A DNA stretch of 63,664 nt from the NCBI GenBank assembly GCA_032111745.1, contig JAULUH010000156.1, forward strand, positions 1 to 63,664. Reading direction: 5' to 3'. The notes below the pieces were generated by a model. It saw only the letters and a list, made by a program, of their open reading frames with translations. It searched no databases and was not told the origin of the DNA. Of the stretch, positions 55,405 through 63,664 are shown piece after piece; the first letter of the stretch is position 1, and each line of letters starts with the position of its first letter. Source of the DNA: JAULUH01 sp032111745 (GTDB lineage Bacteria > Chloroflexota > Anaerolineae > JAAEKA01). The position numbers and the translations under genes were made by a program.

Positions 55405-56624
55405 TAGCGCTGCCTCTCCCAGATGCCTTCTAGTCGCGCTATTAACTCCTTACTATCCTTAACAGCCAGGCGCATAATGGCACAGATAACTGCAATCTCC
55501 TCCGGTCCCACGGCCATACCAGTGGGTAAAGACATCACCCGCTTTGCCAGCATCTCTGTCTCCGGCAACAGCAGTCCGGCATGGGGAAAACAGGAACGAT
55601 ATGGCTGCATTTGATGGCAGCCGGGGAAGAAATAGCGTCTGGCTAGTACGTTTTCGGCGTGCAGCATGCGTACCAAATCGTCGCGGTTGATGCCCGCCAC
55701 CGCGTCGTCGACTTCGACGATCACATACTGGAAGTTGTTGCGCTCAGTCTCATCATAGGTGATCAGCTGAATACCCGGTATAGCCTGTAGTCCAGCCCGA
55801 TATGCCACATAGTTACGATGGTTGGCCGCAATGAAATGGTCCAGCGAGTCCAATCCGGTGAGACCCATGGCTGCCGCAACCTCGCTCATCTTGCCGTTGC
55901 TACCGATGTAGATGACACTGTCGAGGCCGTCAAAGCCAAAATTCTTCATTAGCCGTATCTTGGCCGCCAGGTCGTCATCGTTGGTCGCCACAGCACCACC
56001 TTCAAAGGTGTTGAAGAACTTGGTGGCGTGAAAACTGAAAACCTCTGCATGGCCGAAGCTGCCGATCATACGACCCGTGTAGGAGCAGCCAAAGGCATGG
56101 GCGGCATCGAACATCAGTTTGAGGCTGCGGCGTCGAGCGATCTCGCTCAGTTCCTCAATAGCACACGACCGGCCCCACACATGTACGCCGACGATGCCGG
56201 TGGTGCGCGGGGTGATCAACGCCTCCACCTTACCCGGATCAAGGTTGTGGGTGGTCGGGTCCACGTCACAGAAAACGGGCGTGATCTCTTGCCACTGCAG
56301 GGCGTGGGCCGTGGCAATGAAGGTGAAGGAGGGGACAATCACCTCGCCGCGCAGTCCGAGGGCACGAATAGCGATTTCCAGCGCCACGGTGGCGTTGCAC
56401 ATAGCGATGCAGTGCTTAACTCCCAGGAAGTCAGCGACCCGCTGCTCCAATTCTTGCACGAGAGGACCATTGTTGGTCAGCCAGCGGCGGTCCAACAGAT
56501 CGTTGATCCGGCCTAAGAGCGCAGCGCGATCGCCGATGTTAGGGCGACCAACATGCAGCGGCTCGCAAAAGGAAGGCTGACCACCCAACAATGCCAGGTC
56601 TTCTATGCTGCTCTTGCTGCTCAT
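55404..56624 (-). CDS. DegT/DnrJ/EryC1-type PLP-dependent sugar aminotransferase
   Basis: 406 aa from the ATG at 56624, which overlaps the stop of a NeuD relic (ATGA). PLP Lys K202 in FSFHATKFFNTFEGG; Asp at 173 in MFDAAHAF; N-terminal RWLTNNGPLVQELEQRVADF. The family converts NDP-keto-sugars to amino-sugars (for example perosamine or bacillosamine-type). The first 28 codons are repeated at 50909-50993. Stops into the GT2 start. Confidence 0.9.
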   Translation of the reverse strand: MSSKSSIEDLALLGGQPSFCEPLHVGRPNIGDRAALLGRINDLLDRRWLTNNGPLVQELEQRVADFLGVKHCIAMCNATVALEIAIRALGLRGEVIVPSFTFIATAHALQWQEITPVFCDVDPTTHNLDPGKVEALITPRTTGIVGVHVWGRSCAIEELSEIARRRSLKLMFDAAHAFGCSYTGRMIGSFGHAEVFSFHATKFFNTFEGGAVATNDDDLAAKIRLMKNFGFDGLDSVIYIGSNGKMSEVAAAMGLTGLDSLDHFIAANHRNYVAYRAGLQAIPGIQLITYDETERNNFQYVIVEVDDAVAGINRDDLVRMLHAENVLARRYFFPGCHQMQPYRSCFPHAGLLLPETEMLAKRVMSLPTGMAVGPEEIAVICAIMRLAVKDSKELIARLEGIWERQR

Positions 56625-56651
56625 TGATCCAACGTTCTCTTGACCCTGGCC
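56539..56651. repeat. 113-bp direct repeat, right copy
   Basis: See 50908-51020. It covers WARVKRTLDQ (end of a NeuD gene) and the first 28 codons of the DegT gene. It lies about 5.5 kb from the left copy, which puts Wzt, Wzm, a GT2 and the DegT gene between the repeats. Confidence 0.85.
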
Positions 56652-56951
56652 CAGTACCTCGACAGCAGCCTTGGACTGATCGCTGCGGAGCTGGCCGAGA
56701 CAGCGGTGTACTTGAGTGAGGACGTCAGTCTGGATACCATGCACATCATCGCTTAGGTGAGAGAGCAGTCACAAAACCTACATTAGCGCCCGCTACGCCA
56801 AGGCGAAACAGCCCAGGAACCTGTCCTGAGCGATGCCGAAGGGGCGATCCCGATTGCCGACTGGGATGCTAGCGATGTCACAACCAGCGGGCCAACCTAA
56901 ATTCCAACAGCCTCGACGCAGGTCGGCATGACTTTAGTTCTGGCAAAGGCC
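56625..56951 (-). other. Gene-free gap with NeuD C-terminal relic and TTCGAC-type element
   Basis: The relic WARVKRTLDQ stop lies at about 56623-56655. A sequence CCTGAGCGATGCCGAAGG (56825-56842) resembles the common CCTGAGC...CGAAGG intergenic element in inverted form. The rest shows no gene. A plus-strand frame ending LAETAVYLSEDVSLDTMH is too short to call. Confidence 0.5.
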
Positions 56952-57692
56952 CTATGGTGCTTCTCTCCAGTGATCCTCTGTAGAACGCCTGATCCAACAG
57001 AGATTCTCGATACAGCCAGCAACAAACCAAGCGCCAGAGGACAGAGCCAGCCCGATGGTCTGGGAGACCCCTTGGTACCAGAGCGAGTCGTGAAATGCAA
57101 TAGTCGCGTCGTCAGCTAACCACGGTGTGATTCGCTCGAAATCCGACCTGACAGCCTCGAGACTGTGATCACCGTCGATAAAGGCCAGGTTGATCGGACC
57201 AGGTACGTCGTATCGCATCAATTGATCACTTCGCTTCCTCACCGTGATCAACTGGGGGCGTATCCCCTCGGTGTTGCACAGAAATTCGGAATAGGTATCA
57301 CGAATCCCATCAGGCATAGTCTCATTCTGCCACGTATCCACGCACACGACTTTACCACCTATCTTGGCAGCGCCGGCACCCAAATAGCAGGTCGATGCAC
57401 CCAAATAAGAGCCAATCTCCAACATGGTGGCACCCGGTGGACAATTCCTAGCAAGTCGATAAAGGGCTCTCAACTCTTGCTGGCTTGTGAATGTGAAGAT
57501 CTGCGAGGCTGCACCCACACCTGCCCTTCGTAGATTCGACTCGATTGCGTATGTATCAATTCTCTCGCAAAGGGTTCGGGCCCATCTGAAACCCACCTGA
57601 GTTGGAATCAGTGCTAGAGCTATCACGGGATTGCTGTATATTTCAAGACAGTTCTCGGTATGACGTGACCCTGGCCAACTGTATGGTAGCAT
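56952..57692 (-). CDS. Class I methyltransferase (Methyltransf_24-like)
   Basis: 246 aa. PPGATMLEIGSYLGASTCYLGAGA (SAM site, 'EIGSYLG' form), VVCVDTWQNETMPDG, NLAFIDGDHSLEAVRSDFE and ATIAFHDSLWYQGV. The FIDGDHS motif is characteristic of the CmcI/Methyltransf_24 group, which modifies sugars or lipids. It is flanked by inverted TTCGAC/CCTGAGC elements and by relics of a NeuD gene. The start may be a later codon than the ATG at 57692. Confidence 0.78.
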   Translation of the reverse strand: MLPYSWPGSRHTENCLEIYSNPVIALALIPTQVGFRWARTLCERIDTYAIESNLRRAGVGAASQIFTFTSQQELRALYRLARNCPPGATMLEIGSYLGASTCYLGAGAAKIGGKVVCVDTWQNETMPDGIRDTYSEFLCNTEGIRPQLITVRKRSDQLMRYDVPGPINLAFIDGDHSLEAVRSDFERITPWLADDATIAFHDSLWYQGVSQTIGLALSSGAWFVAGCIENLCWIRRSTEDHWREAP

Positions 57693-57733
57693 TCGACAGG
57701 CTCAGAAGCCAGTCACGTCAAGACGCAACCGGC

Positions 57734-57776
57734 ACGTAATCGGGTGATGAGCTTGTTACGTTTGAACGTAATCGGG
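57734..57776. other. Cluster of ACGTAA half-sites
   Basis: ACGTAATCGGG occurs at 57734-57744 and 57766-57776. Between them TTACGT-ttga-ACGTAA gives an inverted pair. It lies upstream of the methyltransferase gene and may be a regulator site or a decayed repeat. Confidence 0.35.
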
Positions 57777-57834
57777 GTTGACACTGCCACGCTCAAATGC
57801 AACGGGCCCACAACAGACCAAAGCCTGTCCAACC

Positions 57835-57927
57835 CTATCCCAGACACAGGAGGTTGGCCACGATCATCGCGTGTCCCAATCCACCCCCGTTGAGGAGATT
57901 GGGAGAAGCACCGATCTCGACGATCAT
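57835..57927 (-). pseudogene. N-terminal relic of a NeuD-type gene
   Basis: A 30-codon frame MIVEIGASPNLLNGGGLGHA then MIVANLLCLG, then TAG. It parallels VIWGASGHAMVVADIVRLGG of the intact NeuD gene. Its ATG overlaps the stop of the epimerase (ATGA). Confidence 0.75.
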
Positions 57928-58898
57928 GGCACTGGCTCGAGTTGTTGCATGGAAACAAGAGGGTACGCTAGCATGAAAGATGCTACAGTATGTCGCAGCC
58001 CTTCGGCCAGCGAGATGGTCGGCTGGTAGCCCAGCCGCGATTCGGCCTTGGCAATCGCTGCCGCCGAGTGCTTCACCTCACCCGCCCGCGCCGGCGCAAA
58101 GGTTGGTGCCACCGGCCGCCCAGTAGCCTCAGCCACCAGCGCCACCAGCTGCAACAGGGTAATGCTCTGGCCACTGGCAATGTTGAAGGTCTCGCCGGCC
58201 ACACCCTCAGCGCGGCACGCCAGGAGATTGGCCTCGGCAATGTTGCCGACATAGACGAAATCGCGCGTTTGCAGACTATCGCCGTAGATGACAGGCGCGC
58301 GGCCGGCCAGCATCAGGGTGATGAACTTGGGGATCACCGCCGCGTACTCGGCGTTGGGATCCTGGCGCGGCCCGAATGCGTTGAAGTAGCGCAGGCACAC
58401 CGTCTCCAGCCCGTACACCTCCGCAAAGGTCCGCGCGTACTGTTCGCCCGCCAACTTCGATGCTGCATAGGGCGACAAGGGGTCCGGTCGCATATCCTCC
58501 TGATGAGGCAATACCGGGTTGTTGCCGTAGGCTGCACTGGACCCGGCGTACACCACCCGCCGCACGCCAGCATCCCGGGCCGCCAGCAGCACATTCAGGG
58601 TGCCGGTGGCGTTTACCTCGTGATTGGCCCTCGGGTCGGCAATCGAGCCCACCACCGACGCCAGGGCCGCGTGATGCAGCACGTAGTCCACCCCGGCCAT
58701 GGCCGCCCGCACGGCATGGAGGTCACGGATGTCCCCCTCGACGAACTCAATCCGGCTCAACCAGGGCCGCAGGTTGTCGATCGTGCCGGTCAAGAGGTTG
58801 TCCAGCACCCGCACTCGGGCACCGTCTTCTTGCAGCAAACGCTCGACGATGTTGGATCCAATAAACCCGGCTCCGCCGGTTACCAAGAACAAGATCAT
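57924..58898 (-). CDS. NAD-dependent sugar epimerase/dehydratase (GalE/WbpP-like)
   Basis: 324 aa. GxxGxxG in VTGGAGFIGSNIVE, GDIRDLHAV, catalytic Y144-x3-K148 in SPYAASKLAGEQYARTF, then RYFNAFGPRQDPNAEYAAVIPKFI. Extended SDR family; likely UDP-hexose or UDP-N-acetylhexosamine 4-epimerase. Its stop overlaps the relic NeuD ATG. 44 nt after the EamA-type gene stop is the previous start. Confidence 0.88.
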   Translation of the reverse strand: MILFLVTGGAGFIGSNIVERLLQEDGARVRVLDNLLTGTIDNLRPWLSRIEFVEGDIRDLHAVRAAMAGVDYVLHHAALASVVGSIADPRANHEVNATGTLNVLLAARDAGVRRVVYAGSSAAYGNNPVLPHQEDMRPDPLSPYAASKLAGEQYARTFAEVYGLETVCLRYFNAFGPRQDPNAEYAAVIPKFITLMLAGRAPVIYGDSLQTRDFVYVGNIAEANLLACRAEGVAGETFNIASGQSITLLQLVALVAEATGRPVAPTFAPARAGEVKHSAAAIAKAESRLGYQPTISLAEGLRHTVASFMLAYPLVSMQQLEPVP

Positions 58899-58942
58899 AG
58901 CCGCTCTTTCATCTACTCGCGTAGCTCAGTGTTCGTCGCAGC

Positions 58943-59338
58943 TCAAGCCCGCGCGCTCCGTGCCACCAACAGGATCCCGGCACAGATCACGCCGATGCCC
59001 ACCCAGCGCACCAGTGGAATGGACTCGCCCAAAATCAGCGATGCGGACAGGGCAACCAACACAAAATTCAAGGCCAGGAATGGGTAGGCCACGCTCAGGT
59101 CGAGCCTGGTCAGCGCCGCGATCCAGGCCAGGGCCGCCAGCACGTAACAGGCCAGCCCCAGCAACACTAGAGGCTCAGAGAAGATAATGCCCAGCACACC
59201 CAGGAGACCTGCGCCACCTTCGCCCAACCCGGCGTGATTCACGCCCAGCTTCATGGTCGTCTGCCCGACCACGCCGGCCGCGATAGACAAGGCAATCAGT
59301 CCGTAGGGAGCAAGGCTCTGTCGTTGGCTTATGGCCAT
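58943..59338 (-). CDS. Four-TM EamA/SMR-type small carrier
   Basis: 131 aa from the ATG at 59338 (MAISQRQSLAP). Four TM helices by eye: LIALSIAAGVVGQTTMKLG, PLVLLGLACYVLAALAWIAAL, VAYPFLALNFVLVALSASLIL and VGIGVICAGILLVARS, with LDLSVAYPF between. This is the half-EamA (ArnE/ArnF-type) size, a family that flips polyprenyl-phosphate sugars. That would supply donors for the GT-C enzymes. The upstream extension of the frame is not credible. Confidence 0.75.
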   Translation of the reverse strand: MAISQRQSLAPYGLIALSIAAGVVGQTTMKLGVNHAGLGEGGAGLLGVLGIIFSEPLVLLGLACYVLAALAWIAALTRLDLSVAYPFLALNFVLVALSASLILGESIPLVRWVGIGVICAGILLVARSARA

Positions 59339-59360
59339 CCTATAGCATTTCCGGTTTCTA

Positions 59361-61094
59361 TTATGGCGCATCGCCTGCGGCCCGCCGCACGTCCGCCGCA
59401 TGCCCTGGCTCGCCGATGTGCTCATACCACCAGGCGCGTATCTCAAGTTGGCCTTCGCTCAGCTCCAGCGGCTGCCACAGTTCCGCAGCCCGTCCGGTAT
59501 CTCCGGCGATGGCGTAGATTTCACCCAATAGCTGGCGGGTGACTCGCTGCCCTGGAGCCGTCTCATAGGCTGCCTCCAGGTGACGACGCGCACCCTCGTA
59601 GTCGCCGCGCGACAGCTCGATCTGCCCCACCCGGCGGTTCGCTGTGGTATTTGCCGGGTCGCGAGCCAGCGCGGCCTGGTAATGAGCCAGGGCCGGGCCT
59701 AGGTCGACCCGAGGCGAACGCCGCAACTCATCCTGAATCGGCCACTTGGGCCACTCATACACACCCAGCTCAGCCCTGGTCTGCGCCACTGCACCCAGAT
59801 TCGCCTGCAACGCCGCCTGCCCACCGGGCAACACCAACACGACCAGCACCAGGACCAGCGCTATCGCCAGAGCCACGGGTACCCACAGCCTCCCTGCCGA
59901 GGCAGCGAAGCTTCCGCCGCCAGCCAGTCCGGCTGCGCCCGCCGCAAAGCCGATGGGCAGGAACATCACCACGGCCAGCATGCTGCTGTAAGCGCCCACA
60001 TCGCTCAAGCCGTGCACCACCTCTGCGGCCAGCGCCGCGCCAGCGGCATAGCCAAACACTGGCGTGGCACAGGCCGGGCTGGTGGCCCGCAATACGCTCC
60101 ACGCGGCCAGCACCAGCAGGCAGAGGAACGCGACCAGGCCAAACACGCCCTGCTCCACGGCCACCTGCACGAACAGGTTGTGCATGTGGGTGATGAAGCC
60201 CACGTGCAGCAGCCGGCCATACGTGGAGTAGACCATCATGGTGCTGCCCAGCCCGCTCCCCGTGAAGGGGTAGTCGGACACCAGGTCCAGGCCATCCCGC
60301 CACAGGGTCGCCCGGCCAATGGCCCCCTGGCCTGCGCTCACCGAACCCATGGCATCCGCCAGGCCCGGCACCCGCACCACAGCCCAGAAGGCGGCCACCA
60401 GCGCGACCAGCGCCAGCACCGCCAACACGTCCAGGAGAATGCGCCGGGCCGGCTCGCGGTACCAACGACGGCGCAAACCCAGGTACACAACCGCCAGCAC
60501 CCCGGCCCCCATGCCCAGCCAGGCGCCGCGCGATACGCTCATCGCTAGCGCCACCGCACCCAATAGCCAGGCCAGCCCGGCCAGGACCACCAGCCACCGC
60601 CGCCGGCCACAGCGCCAGAGCCACCCCAAGCCGGCAGTGCCAAGCCACAGCAGGATGATTAGCCCGCTGGCGGCCACGTTGGCATTGATATCCTCGGGCA
60701 CCGGCAGCGCCGGACGGTTGGCCTGGATCCACTGCCCGGTTGCCAGCAAGGGGGCGAACTTGCCTGGCCCCGCGGTCCACTGGTAGGTCAGCAAGAAATA
60801 GGCACCCAGGGCACCCGCCAGCAGCGCACAGATCACGCTGGCGGAGGCCAGGCCCCGGGCGCCACCTACAGGTCCCATCCACGCCACCACCAAAGCCAGG
60901 ACCAGACCGGCAGCTAGCGGCCAGAATCTATCCCAGGCTGCCGCGCGATCGTAGGCTGCCCATACCCCGAGCAGCGTCGTGAGCAAGAAGGCCAGGACCA
61001 CGACGATAAGAACGCCGGTTGGCCTGGCCCGGATCTCTGTCTTCTGGTCTAGCTCGCCGCCACTGGCCCGCTCGGACAGTCCAGTGGTGGTCAT
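59361..61094 (-). CDS. O-antigen ligase/polymerase with C-terminal TPR
   Basis: 577 aa, about 12 TM helices (Wzy_C family) with the periplasmic GRATLWRDGLDLVSDYPFTGSGLGSTMMV and THMHNLFVQVAVEQG motifs. After the last TM a TPR-like tail (about 455-570: LAHYQAALARDPANTTANRRVGQIELSRGDYEGARRHLE). Together with the gene at 40246-41652 this gives two Wzy/WaaL-type proteins. May polymerise or attach a second glycan. Confidence 0.83.
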   Translation of the reverse strand: MTTTGLSERASGGELDQKTEIRARPTGVLIVVVLAFLLTTLLGVWAAYDRAAAWDRFWPLAAGLVLALVVAWMGPVGGARGLASASVICALLAGALGAYFLLTYQWTAGPGKFAPLLATGQWIQANRPALPVPEDINANVAASGLIILLWLGTAGLGWLWRCGRRRWLVVLAGLAWLLGAVALAMSVSRGAWLGMGAGVLAVVYLGLRRRWYREPARRILLDVLAVLALVALVAAFWAVVRVPGLADAMGSVSAGQGAIGRATLWRDGLDLVSDYPFTGSGLGSTMMVYSTYGRLLHVGFITHMHNLFVQVAVEQGVFGLVAFLCLLVLAAWSVLRATSPACATPVFGYAAGAALAAEVVHGLSDVGAYSSMLAVVMFLPIGFAAGAAGLAGGGSFAASAGRLWVPVALAIALVLVLVVLVLPGGQAALQANLGAVAQTRAELGVYEWPKWPIQDELRRSPRVDLGPALAHYQAALARDPANTTANRRVGQIELSRGDYEGARRHLEAAYETAPGQRVTRQLLGEIYAIAGDTGRAAELWQPLELSEGQLEIRAWWYEHIGEPGHAADVRRAAGDAP

Positions 61095-61124
61095 TCAAGC
61101 TCCATGGGACAGCGCGCGTCGCGC

Positions 61125-62831
61125 TCAGCTCCGTACGAACTTCACCGTCTGCACGCCCACGCTGACCGCGCTCTTGAAGCCCTCCCAGGTGTTCAGGCCC
61201 TTGACAAAGGTCACCATCGGCCCAGGGCGGAACGACCACTCCCGCGTCGCCCGCTTCTGCCAATACTCCAGCTGCTCCGCCGTCAGGCCGCTCTCGTGGT
61301 AGTCCAGCACGGTCGACTGGTCCATATCCACCTCTTCCCACTTGGTGCCGGGGCGGAACCAGTTGTTCTCCACGACCTCGTAGAAGAAGGGGGTGCCAGG
61401 ATAGGGCGCCGCGATATGGAACAGGGCGATGTCCAGGGGCAGGCTCTTGCTATAGGCGATGGTCTCCTGGATCGTCTCCTCGGTCTCGCCAGGCAGGCCG
61501 ATAATGAAATAGCCCCAGTTCTTGATGCCGGCGGCATGGGACCAGGCCAGGGCATCGTAGGCCTGCTGCTTGCGGTAGCCCTTGCGGGCCCGCTTCAGGA
61601 TCTGCTCGTTGGAACTCTCAATGCCCCACGAGATCAGGTAGCAGCCAGCCTGGCCCATCAACTGGAGCATCTCCGCGTCCACGTAGTCCACCCGGCTGTT
61701 GCACGTCCAGTTCACCTTCAGCCCGTTGTCGACGATGAGCTTGCACAGGCCCACCACCTGGTCCCGGTTGACGGTGAACAGGTCTGCGTACATGTGCACA
61801 TTGTGTATGCCCAGGTCCGACAGCAACACCAATTCCTGGTAGATGTTCTCCGGTGAACGCAGCCGCACGCTGTTCTGGTAACTGACGTGTTTGATGCAGT
61901 ATTTGCAGCCGGCCGGGCAACCACGGCTGCTGACGATGAAGGTGAACGGCCCCTTGATCATGGGCATGCGCTGCTTGTCCAACGGCAACAGGTGATGCAA
62001 CGGCATCGGCAGGTCGTCCATATCCGGGAAAAAGGGCCGGTCACGATTGATGATGATGGTATCGCCATGGCGCCACGCCAGCCCCATGATGTTGGCCAGG
62101 GGAGAGGTCAGCGCCTCGCTCAACACGTCCTGCGGCACCCGCTCCAGGGTGCTGGACGCAAATGGGGACAGGAAGAGGTCCAGGCCGTCGCCATTGCGCA
62201 CCGTGGTGCCGCGGGCCATCCTGGTGTCCTCCACGATCTTGGCCACGCTGGGGTTGCTAGGAGACTTGCCCTCCAGGGTGTCCAAAAGCTCCCGCAACGT
62301 CCCCTCCGGCTCCCCGCGCAGCACAAAATCCAGCGCCGGGAAGGGCCGCATGGTCTCCATGGTCATTGGAGTCACGTGGGTGCCGAAGCCCATGGTCAGC
62401 GCCCCCACCGACTTGGCCACGAATACCCCATACATGTCGTTGCGCAGTGTCGGCGCGGTGACCTGGGTCAGGTAGTACCTGGGACGCTTCTCGTCGACCA
62501 GTTTCTCGAACTCTTCCCAGGTCATGCGCGTGGCGATGCAGTCCACCACCTCGACCGTGTAGTCAGGCACCAGCAGCGCCGCCAGCTGGGCCAGGCTGAC
62601 CTGGGGCCAGATCATGTTCTCACGGCTGCGCCGGCCCACCCGATGCTGGCTGCGGATCCAGATGCCGCCATCCGGGGAGGGCGGGTTCACCAGCATGATA
62701 TCGACGCTGCCGGCCGGCCGCGTGGAAGAAGTCAAGGTCTGCACCGCTGCACCAGCATCAGGGAAGTCCGATGGCCGCAGGGGAGGCACTCGCCGCGTGC
62801 CAAGGTTGGTTTTCACATCGCTTTCAGTCAT
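61125..62831 (-). CDS. B12-binding-domain radical SAM protein
   Basis: 568 aa. N-terminal B12-binding-like region (about 40-190: DIMLVNPPSPDGG, VSLAQLAALL, YTVEVVDCIA) followed by a radical SAM domain with the motif C-x3-C-x2-C in SSRGCPAGCKYCIKH, then MYADLFTVNRDQ, NWTCNSRVDYVD, ISWGIESSNEQILKRARKGY and FIIGLPGETEETIQETI. The family includes methylases of unactivated carbons and lipid or glycan modifiers. Substrate unknown. Located with the GT2 and polymerase genes. Confidence 0.85.
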   Translation of the reverse strand: MTESDVKTNLGTRRVPPLRPSDFPDAGAAVQTLTSSTRPAGSVDIMLVNPPSPDGGIWIRSQHRVGRRSRENMIWPQVSLAQLAALLVPDYTVEVVDCIATRMTWEEFEKLVDEKRPRYYLTQVTAPTLRNDMYGVFVAKSVGALTMGFGTHVTPMTMETMRPFPALDFVLRGEPEGTLRELLDTLEGKSPSNPSVAKIVEDTRMARGTTVRNGDGLDLFLSPFASSTLERVPQDVLSEALTSPLANIMGLAWRHGDTIIINRDRPFFPDMDDLPMPLHHLLPLDKQRMPMIKGPFTFIVSSRGCPAGCKYCIKHVSYQNSVRLRSPENIYQELVLLSDLGIHNVHMYADLFTVNRDQVVGLCKLIVDNGLKVNWTCNSRVDYVDAEMLQLMGQAGCYLISWGIESSNEQILKRARKGYRKQQAYDALAWSHAAGIKNWGYFIIGLPGETEETIQETIAYSKSLPLDIALFHIAAPYPGTPFFYEVVENNWFRPGTKWEEVDMDQSTVLDYHESGLTAEQLEYWQKRATREWSFRPGPMVTFVKGLNTWEGFKSAVSVGVQTVKFVRS

Positions 62832-62964
62832 AGATGGGTTCCTTCTCCCTGTATCAATAATCGCTCAAATGCCGGTCTGGATTAGCCGGTGAATCCGAGG
62901 CGTTAGTAACAGGTCACCGGCGAAGTCGGCTAAGCCTACCACCATCTCGGCCGATCCACTGCAA

Positions 62965-63664
62965 TCAACTCTCCATTTGCGGCGCCGCGCGGCCAGCCCA
63001 GGCTCTGCCGCGCAGATCCTCGGCCGCCAGCATCTCGCGCTGGCTCAGATCATCCAGCACCCGCATCACCAGCCACGAAACAAAGAACTGCAGGCCAATC
63101 AGGAACGCCATGGCACTCAGCAAGTAGTAGAACCACATCCGGTCGGCAGTCCACCCGTTGAGAGCCATCACCAGGCTGATGACGCCGAGGATAAGCCCGG
63201 CTGCCATGCCCAGCAGGCCCATCCACCAGAAGTGCTGGTCCAGGGACGGGTCGAAGATCGGCTTGCCAAAGAGCCCCTGCTTGACTGGCCGCTGGTGAAA
63301 CAGCCCCACCAGGTAGTTGAAGGTCGCGCCCAGGTTGAACAGGCTGACGCCGGTCACCGCCAACACCAGCATGCTGAACAGGGCGTACGCGCCCAGCGGC
63401 CCGATGGTGGTGGTGCCGGTCAGGCGCGCCACCAGGGTAGCCAGGGCGATCAATCCTGCCAGCCCCAGGGCCGCCAGGCCCAGGCCGCCGAAGATGCGCA
63501 CCGGGTTGTAGTTGAGCGAGGTCCAGGTGATGGTCTGCGCATAGCGGGTGCCGTCCTTCACCACGCTCAGCTTGGAGCGGCCCACGCGCTCGCTGTACGG
63601 GATGGGTACTTCCACCATGTGCACATCCTCATGCAGCGCGCGCGTGCTCATGATCGGCGTGAAG
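62965..63664 (-). CDS. GT2 (DPM1/ArnC-like) glycosyltransferase, C-terminal part
   Basis: Runs off the right edge; about 232 codons remain. VPIPYSERVGRSKLSVVKDGTRYAQTI is the end of the catalytic domain of polyprenol-phosphate GT2s. It is followed by four TM helices, FGGLGLAALGLAGLIALATL, FSMLVLAVTGVSLFNLG, WMGLLGMAAGLILGVISL and WFYYLLSAMAFLIGL, and a charged tail (SQREMLAAEDLRGRAW). Makes polyprenyl-P-sugar donors for GT-C enzymes. Confidence 0.85.
   Translation of the reverse strand, partial: FTPIMSTRALHEDVHMVEVPIPYSERVGRSKLSVVKDGTRYAQTITWTSLNYNPVRIFGGLGLAALGLAGLIALATLVARLTGTTTIGPLGAYALFSMLVLAVTGVSLFNLGATFNYLVGLFHQRPVKQGLFGKPIFDPSLDQHFWWMGLLGMAAGLILGVISLVMALNGWTADRMWFYYLLSAMAFLIGLQFFVSWLVMRVLDDLSQREMLAAEDLRGRAWAGRAAPQMES

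Noticed and set aside
57990..59087. 365-codon plus-strand frame opposite the epimerase
   Set aside because: Antisense shadow of a clear SDR gene.

Overview
The window is GC-rich DNA with dense genes on one strand. It reads as an exopolysaccharide (EPS) or O-antigen-like locus of a bacterium that is probably a member of Chloroflexota (Anaerolineae or Caldilineae type). That placement is an inference. It rests on the Cys-rich CPYxGL N-terminal module in the gene at 15440-17752, on secreted proteins with Thr/Pro linkers and 'YLP' tails, and on the style of the glycosyltransferases. No rRNA, tRNA, CRISPR array, intact insertion sequence or replication origin was seen. || Left part (1-13.7 kb): a clipped family 2 glycosyltransferase, an HD-domain hydrolase with a small unknown partner, three secreted surface proteins, a decayed winged-helix regulator, and two plus-strand genes. 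The plus-strand genes are a radical SAM protein of the putative DNA modification/repair type and a 1861-residue chimera of beta-propeller, helical domain, beta-sandwich and TIM-barrel glycosidase. Several clean sigma-70-type promoters lie here. || Middle part (13.7-26.9 kb): a tyrosine kinase/chain-length regulator with an eight-tyrosine tail, a membrane-anchored TolB-like protein, an HprK-like kinase, a putative nucleotidyltransferase, a gingipain-like C25 peptidase, and a surface protein. Next to these is a compact operon of PqqD-like protein, SPASM radical SAM enzyme and a 64-codon ORF with a strong ribosome-binding site. I read this operon as a candidate ribosomally made, post-translationally modified peptide (RiPP) system, and it is the best candidate for something undescribed. 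Its promoter is near-consensus and has a perfect inverted repeat overlapping the -10 box. || Right part (26.9-63.7 kb): almost entirely minus strand. It holds the initiating polyprenyl-phosphate sugar transferase, many GT4 and GT2 glycosyltransferases, several GT-C-type membrane glycosyltransferases, two Wzy/WaaL-type polymerases or ligases, sugar-modifying enzymes (DegT aminotransferase, NeuD-like acyltransferase, epimerase, RmlD-like reductase, methyltransferases), a Wzm/Wzt ABC exporter with a sugar-binding tail, a four-TM EamA-type carrier and a B12-binding radical SAM protein. A lipid-linked sugar chain could be started by the 26941-28443 enzyme, extended by the GTs, modified, exported by Wzm/Wzt and/or polymerised, with length set by the 13764-15422 kinase. 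|| The right part has been heavily rearranged. A tandem duplication of a GT4/GT-C pair now flanks a HEPN-MNT pair whose HEPN lacks the usual catalytic histidine. A 113-bp direct repeat flanks the ABC-export segment. A NeuD gene copy survives only as its two ends around a methyltransferase gene.
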